Source: Chromera velia (Eukaryota; Sar; Chromeraceae). From it: a stretch of 48,461 nucleotides of DNA. Made by a program: the position numbers and the translations under genes. The stretch is taken from assembly GCA_018398765.1 (NCBI GenBank), contig JAHBMJ010000408.1:1-48461 (forward strand), in the 5' to 3' direction. Below are positions 44,201-48,461 of the stretch, piece by piece; positions within the stretch are counted from its first letter, which is position 1; the number at the start of each line of letters is the position of its first letter. A model generated the notes under the pieces. The model did not search any database and was not told the DNA's origin. It saw nothing but the letters and a program-made list of their open reading frames with translations.

Positions 44201-44570
44201 GAAGAAAGTGGTTGATCAGTGGATAGAAGAGGGCGCAGAACCACGGTTAGTCGGGGGTTGGCTGGATACAGCTGTGGGTACAGTAGGGGAACTTGAAAGG
44301 AGAAGAAGAGAACTGACTGAACGAGAGTGACGCCATTTCGAGTTTGTGGGGCTCGTTCCTTTCACTGTGCTTCCATCCTTCCTGTTTCCTCTCTCTTTCT
44401 TTCTGCATCAGCTCTGGTTTTTGTGCCGCTTCTTACCTCCTGTCGTCTCTTCCTTGTGCAGGCACGACCTCTCGCTGTTTGTCTTTCTGAAGTTCATGTC
44501 TTCGGTGATACCCACGATCAACTACGACTTCACCATGGACATCGACGGACAAAAACTTGCCCGAAGATGA
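38882..44570 (+). CDS. ATG3: Autophagy E2-like conjugating enzyme ATG3
   Basis: Transfers the ubiquitin-like ATG8 from ATG7 to phosphatidylethanolamine for autophagosome membranes; in plastid-bearing alveolates ATG8 lipidation also serves the plastid. Ten exons in phase: 38882-39042, 39172-39292, 39570-39687, 40072-40109, 40408-40497, 42580-42775, 43079-43167, 43768-43902, 44196-44245, 44462-44570; 368 residues. Family blocks: [16 protein letters not shown] and FPSWQW near the N-terminus, [13 protein letters not shown], an acidic flexible region, [33 protein letters not shown], the catalytic Cys312 in [18 protein letters not shown], and the C-terminal [21 protein letters not shown] chose the ATG at 38882 because it aligns with the family start; an upstream in-frame extension exists. 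Exon 6 adds a Ser and Gly-rich insert (about residues 190-235), making it longer than the roughly 310-residue human and plant proteins. Intron 5 is 2.1 kb of tandem repeats. Confidence 0.95.
40498..40522 (+). repeat. GTCA tandem at the ATG3 intron 5 donor
   Basis: Exon 5 ends GTCATG and the intron opens GTCAGTCATTCAGTCAGTCA. The same tetramer fills the intron from 40954 on. Confidence 0.9.
40533..40953. repeat. Minisatellite: five units of 83-85 bp in ATG3 intron 5
   Basis: Units start GAGTCTGTCTGCATGT at 40533, 40618, 40701, 40784 and 40869 and end TCGGGCC. Lengths are 85, 83, 83, 85 and 85 bp, and the substitutions group units 1, 4 and 5 (type A, TTGGAGTGTG) against units 2 and 3 (type B, TTGAA). 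Short open frames on it are repeats of the unit. Confidence 0.93.
40954..42160. repeat. 1.2 kb (GTCA/GTCG)n array in ATG3 intron 5
   Basis: Roughly 300 tetramers alternating between TCAG and TCGG runs, with scattered TAAG, TTAG and TGAG variants. Longer blocks recur, for example the segment with AAGTCGGTGGGTCGGTAGG appears twice (about 41433 and 41634), showing duplication of larger pieces. A 99-codon Ser/Val/Gly/Arg frame at its end is a product of the array. Confidence 0.95.
43168..43187 (+). repeat. GTCG tandem at the ATG3 intron 7 donor
   Basis: Exon 7 ends GATGAG and the intron starts GTGAGTCGGTCGGTCGGTGT. Confidence 0.85.
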
Positions 44571-45287
44571 GAGAAAGCATTGGAAGAGAGGGAATTCAAG
44601 AGAGGTGTTGCGGAGGAAGCCAGAAAGGCAGAGGTGGAATCCACCCTCTGATCTCTTCTCTCTCATCTCTGAGTGTGGAGGCAATGGGAGGGCCTGCAGT
44701 AGAAGGAAAAGGGGGGAGACAGGCGTCAAAGCGCTACGTGGTTGAGCCAAGGTGGGCGGAGAAACGAGACCGCGTCTCCTGACTGGTAAGATGGTGGAGC
44801 CCTGTCGCTCGCATTGCTTAAGGGTGAAGGTAGGGGGGGCGTTTTTTGGGGTGAAGAGGCAAGGATGTGTGACAATATGGATGGAAAAGAGGAGAGCGCT
44901 GGCAGGCAGGCAGGCAGGTCGCATGGATGCGTGGTTTTGCTCTCGCTCTCCGATGGTGAAGAGAACCTGTAAGCGGGCGAGTTGATCAGAGAGCGAAAAA
45001 AAAAGAAACGGCAATGGGGGTCGGCCGGTGAAGCGAGACTCCCTCTGTCTGTCTGTCTGTCTGTCTGTCTGCGTGTGATCGTCGACGTCCTGTCTCTTTC
45101 CTTTCCATTTCCTGATCAGGCGTTTCTTTTATTTTTTTCTTTCTTGTCAGTGGTGCATGGGATGGAAAGTCGGAGGGAGGCATAACGTCTGGTCAGTCAG
45201 GCGTGGAAAGGAGACAGGGGAGTAACAATAGAACACAACTAACGGGGGAAAGGGGAGGGGACTGGGACTTTCGTTGCATTCACAAAC
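44571..45287. other. 3' flank of ATG3, no gene seen
   Basis: Non-coding by codon character. It includes a (GTCT)n microsatellite at about 45044-45071 and GGCAGGCA repeats near 44910. Confidence 0.6.
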
Positions 45288-46640
45288 ATGCGGTTCAAAA
45301 TCTGTGTGCACGATAAATTAGACGCTAAACTTGTCACATTTTCCGCAAATCCTTCTGTTTCTCTCACTGAAGAACTGTGTCTCACCAAGATTTGTCTTCA
45401 AACTTACGCTCCGCTTAATGATTCGTCCATGTATAGCATACATATACGTCAATACTGTTTAATGATAAATAAATTGACAAAAAGATGACTGCGACTTGGA
45501 TTAATAAGATTTCAAAGTTATTTTTGAGATTTTGGAATTTATCTAGAAATTTATTTTAATTATTTAACCGTTGTGATAAAAGTTGTGTAGGCGCTAGACA
45601 CTTTAGACAGTTGTATCGGTACGTATCGGCCTATCTGGAATGCTGTTAAGAGCTAGTAGGGCTAGCCTAGCCGCTAGCCCGTGCTGCTGAGTCGTGCATC
45701 ATGTTACCGTGCATGAAGGGCCCTTAAAGCAGTTAGAGATAGTTAAGCTAGTAGTTGAGTCACAACTAGTTGGATCGGCTTATTTCTAAGCTAATCTAGG
45801 CTGTCTAAGCGGTCCAGAAGCCACAAAAACTCGTAGAATGAAAAAAATAGATGAAAACTAAGCGTAAACGTTAGTACGGTCCAGTACGGATAACATCGGA
45901 TCGATTATGGATGATGCTTTCCATATATGGAGCACTACGTCAGAAGTATAAGAGTAGGGATAGCTATCGTATCGATATCGTATCATATCGTATCGGTATC
46001 GGTATCGAAGTATCGACTATCAGTTCTTTCTTAAACGGCCGAGTATACACAATACGATTAGGAGTAACCACTACTTTGGTAGTTATGTTGTTTTGATATT
46101 TATTTACATTTTAAAGCAATAAAAAGACTTTTTTTACCAGTTTTATTACTGAATAAAACAAAATAACTGGTGTTACATCAAAGAAATACTTATTATTAAT
46201 GTGAACAACACTTAGTACCATGACCGAGTTACTCTTAACCATACTGTGTAAGTTAGTTAGTTAGTTCTCCATGAGGTCATAAACTAAACTAACTAACTAA
46301 CTAAAGATCACGCCTAGGCATGTCAATATATGTTTAGATATATCTTTATATATACATGTTATCGCTAATTAGAGTCTAATAAAATTTAGAGGATTAAGCC
46401 GAAAAAAAAAAAACATCATACGAACTGGCGTCGCCGTCCGACCTGAGCCGTCCTGGCGCTGCCAAGCAGCCCAGGACAGGCATAAAGTTACTAAAGTACC
46501 TTGACAACCCTTATACAACCCTTCCACATCCAGTTGTAAGTACTAATGTAAGTACGTGACTCCGAGTTTGGATGCAAATGAACTTGCTATTAAGCTGTAG
46601 CTATTATATATTATTAAGTTTGTTTCTTACATACAATGTC
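45288..46640. other. AT-rich intergenic region, no gene seen
   Basis: Composition drops to clearly AT-rich. Contents seen: TATCG-type repeats at 45965-46015, a GTTAGTTAGTTAGTT / AACTAACTAACTAA inverted pair at 46252-46303, TATATA stretches near 46325-46360, and a GC-rich hairpin at about 46450-46480. It resembles the AT-rich DNA around the retrotransposons and may be degraded mobile DNA. Confidence 0.5.
46450..46480. other. GC-rich hairpin in AT-rich DNA
   Basis: GTCCTGG and CCAGGAC enclose GCTGC-CAA-GCAGC with one unpaired C, a stem of twelve pairs and a three-base loop. Confidence 0.6.
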
Positions 46641-48461
46641 ATACAGTCTTTTCTTTTTGTAGTTGAAGCACTTTCTTTGGCACTTTTTTATAAAGAGATG
46701 ATGAAAGCACGGCTTGAACTTGAAAAATCGTCAACCCCCCCCGTCTTGTGAGATCTGCGTGGACCCCATCGGTTTCGGTCTTCACTCCGTCAGGACCCCC
46801 TGGTTCAGCCTTCTCTTTCAACTGTGAAGTCTTGGAGTTGGAAATGGACAGTATCAAATGCTCCAGTACTCTGACGGACAAGATCGCATTTAGGACCCTT
46901 GCCTTGCACCAACTGAGTTCGTACTGGGGTTACCGGAATGTTCGGCTGAGGTCACGTGACGTCAATGGGGGATCCCGTTGGACTGCGCACACACATGCAT
47001 TCATTCATGCAGACGGACGGCGGAGGCGGGGGGGCATGACGGGCTTTCTCGCAACTTTCCGCAGAGCCAGCCAGCCACTCCGACACTTAGCTCGTTTCTT
47101 TGAAGTTCGTTCGACAAGAAAAAAAAGACAGGAAAGCAAGGAAGCAGGCAGGTAAGTGGTTGTTCTCGGTTGACGTATACGTAAAGGGAAGAGCTGGTAT
47201 GAGAGAAAAGAAATTGCAAACTGGGCAAAGAAGCACAAAAAAAAAAAAGAGTCGAAGAGAGGAGAAAAAAAAAAAAAACGCAAACGGGCACATGCTAACG
47301 GAACACGCGAAGTCCAAGTTTTTTGGGCTAAGGAGAATAATTTTCAGCACTGCATCTCCTCTATCAATGATTTTTCGCCACGTCTGTGCGCCTCTTTTGC
47401 CTTTTCCCGGTCTCTTGCGACAGAGCTCAAAGAAGGAGACCATAGGGGAAAACAGAAACGAGATCCAAAGAGTAAAAAAAAAAATGCAGAAAAGGTCCGC
47501 TTTTTCTTCCTGTGATCTGTCTTTTTCTCTTTTGTTTTCTACGGCTCCTATCCCCTCTCTTTTGCGAGTAGAAAGAAGCAGTCCGGGGAAGGAGACACAC
47601 ACGACGACCGGCCGTTCCAAGTTGAACACAACAAGCGGGGGAATGCGGCCAGGGGAGAAAAAGAGAACAATCCGGTGGGTCCCGGCTCCCCCCCAAAAAA
47701 GCCCTCGGGAGAGATTCCAAGGGAGTAAGATCAAGAAATAAAAGTGGAGAAACAAAGCAAAGACATGCAAGGTACGCGCAGCTGCCCCCCTGCCTGACTA
47801 TCGGAATAATTCACTCACAACCAGCCCCCCCTCCGTACACACGCATACGCAAGCACGTCCGTACACACAAAAGGAAGAGACACGAAGACCGGCGTTCTTC
47901 CTCAAAGCGCTCTTCTGTCCGTCTCATCTCTGTGCCCGTTTGTCAACTGACTTCCTCTCTTTCCACCCATCTATCCATTTTTATGATACAGCGCCGTTCA
48001 CGAAGAAGAAATGAAAGAACGACACCACGAAAGAGGGGGGACAAAGACGCACAGCGGCCAGACGGGAAGGAAGGAGCAAGCACCTTGGCTTTTTCCCTTG
48101 CTGCCTGCTATTCCCCTCTGCTCCTCTTCCGTGCTACTGTCTTATTCTTTTTCGTTTCTATTGCCCCCCTCGATCGAACAAGCAATCAATCAAAACATCC
48201 ATGCATTCACGCATCTGTTCTCGAAACAAACATTCATGCCCCTCCCTCTCCCCTTCGCCTGTCTTTAGAGGTCGGTTACCCAACCTCGCTCTCCCTTCTG
48301 CTTATCGCACTGTCAAACGGCCGGGCTCACGTATGAACTTTCTACCCAGCCTCCTTCGATCGTGTGATCCTTCTCCCTTGTGTGCACGTCATCTTTGTTG
48401 ATCGTGCTACGTCGTGAATCTTGGTGACTTCAATGAAGAATCGGTCGCAACTGCAAAAGGC
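46641..48461. other. Unassigned right edge of the window
   Basis: Higher GC than the preceding stretch, and several open frames on both strands (for example 46748-47155 plus, 47087-47770 minus), but none shows recognisable domains or clear splice-bounded coding character. Pyrimidine and A tracts suggest intron or UTR material of a gene continuing beyond the window. I cannot support a feature. Confidence 0.4.

Noticed and set aside
47087-47770. 227-codon minus-strand frame near the right edge
   Set aside because: It is Phe/Leu/Ser-rich from pyrimidine tracts, with no splice support or recognisable domain.

Overview
The window is nuclear DNA of an intron-rich, repeat-rich eukaryotic microbe. 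The complete proteins that can be read (ribosomal eS30 and eL21, the ER ubiquitin ligase HRD1, the autophagy conjugase ATG3) are eukaryotic. Genes have many short exons with GT..AG introns, and the DNA between them is full of tetranucleotide repeats and mobile elements. A protist, perhaps an alveolate such as a chromerid alga, is my best guess, but this rests on style of gene structure and not on a phylogeny. There is a 199-base assembly gap at 12875-13073.

Layout. 1-8.0 kb: one long minus-strand gene, at least 14 exons and over 1,200 residues, starting with a signal peptide; I do not recognise the family. 8.0-10.5 kb: intergenic, with a 1 kb purine tract. 10.58-11.90 kb: two ribosomal protein genes head to head, RPS30 (minus) and RPL21 (plus), sharing a 372 bp upstream region. 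12-13.2 kb: simple repeats and the gap. 13.5-17.4 kb: a 213 bp inverted-repeat element, then a complete but non-autonomous LTR retrotransposon (minus strand, 258 bp LTRs, 5 bp target duplication) that carries a 603 bp poly-G-ended element. About 17.9-22.9 kb: a plus-strand multi-exon gene of unknown function, only partly resolved. 23.9-31.6 kb: a decayed Ty3/gypsy chromovirus with gag, protease remnant, RT, RNase H, integrase and chromodomain, itself hit by three later insertions. 32.2-38.3 kb: HRD1 (minus, 12 exons, 747 aa by my splice model). 38.9-44.6 kb: ATG3 (plus, 10 exons, 368 aa), head to head with HRD1. 44.6-48.5 kb: mostly AT-rich and low-information DNA in which I could support no gene.

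The most notable signals are not single genes. (1) In the five gene models whose reading frames close across every junction modelled, 15 of 37 donor sites read GTCAG and only 3 read GTAAG, an unusual +3 C preference. (2) In many introns a tandem repeat of the donor-like unit (GTCAGTCAGTCA, GTGAGTGAGTGA, GTCGGTCGGT) starts at the exon edge; the largest fills the 2.1 kb ATG3 intron 5. (3) Repeat copies differ almost only by transitions (31 of 32 differences between the two 258 bp LTRs by hand count), suggesting methylation-driven or RIP-like decay. (4) A family of elements with poly-G termini and many internal GTAAC motifs has inserted into both LTR retrotransposons.

Splice models were made by hand from frame, codon composition and junction phase; coordinates may be off by a base or two, and no RNA evidence was available.
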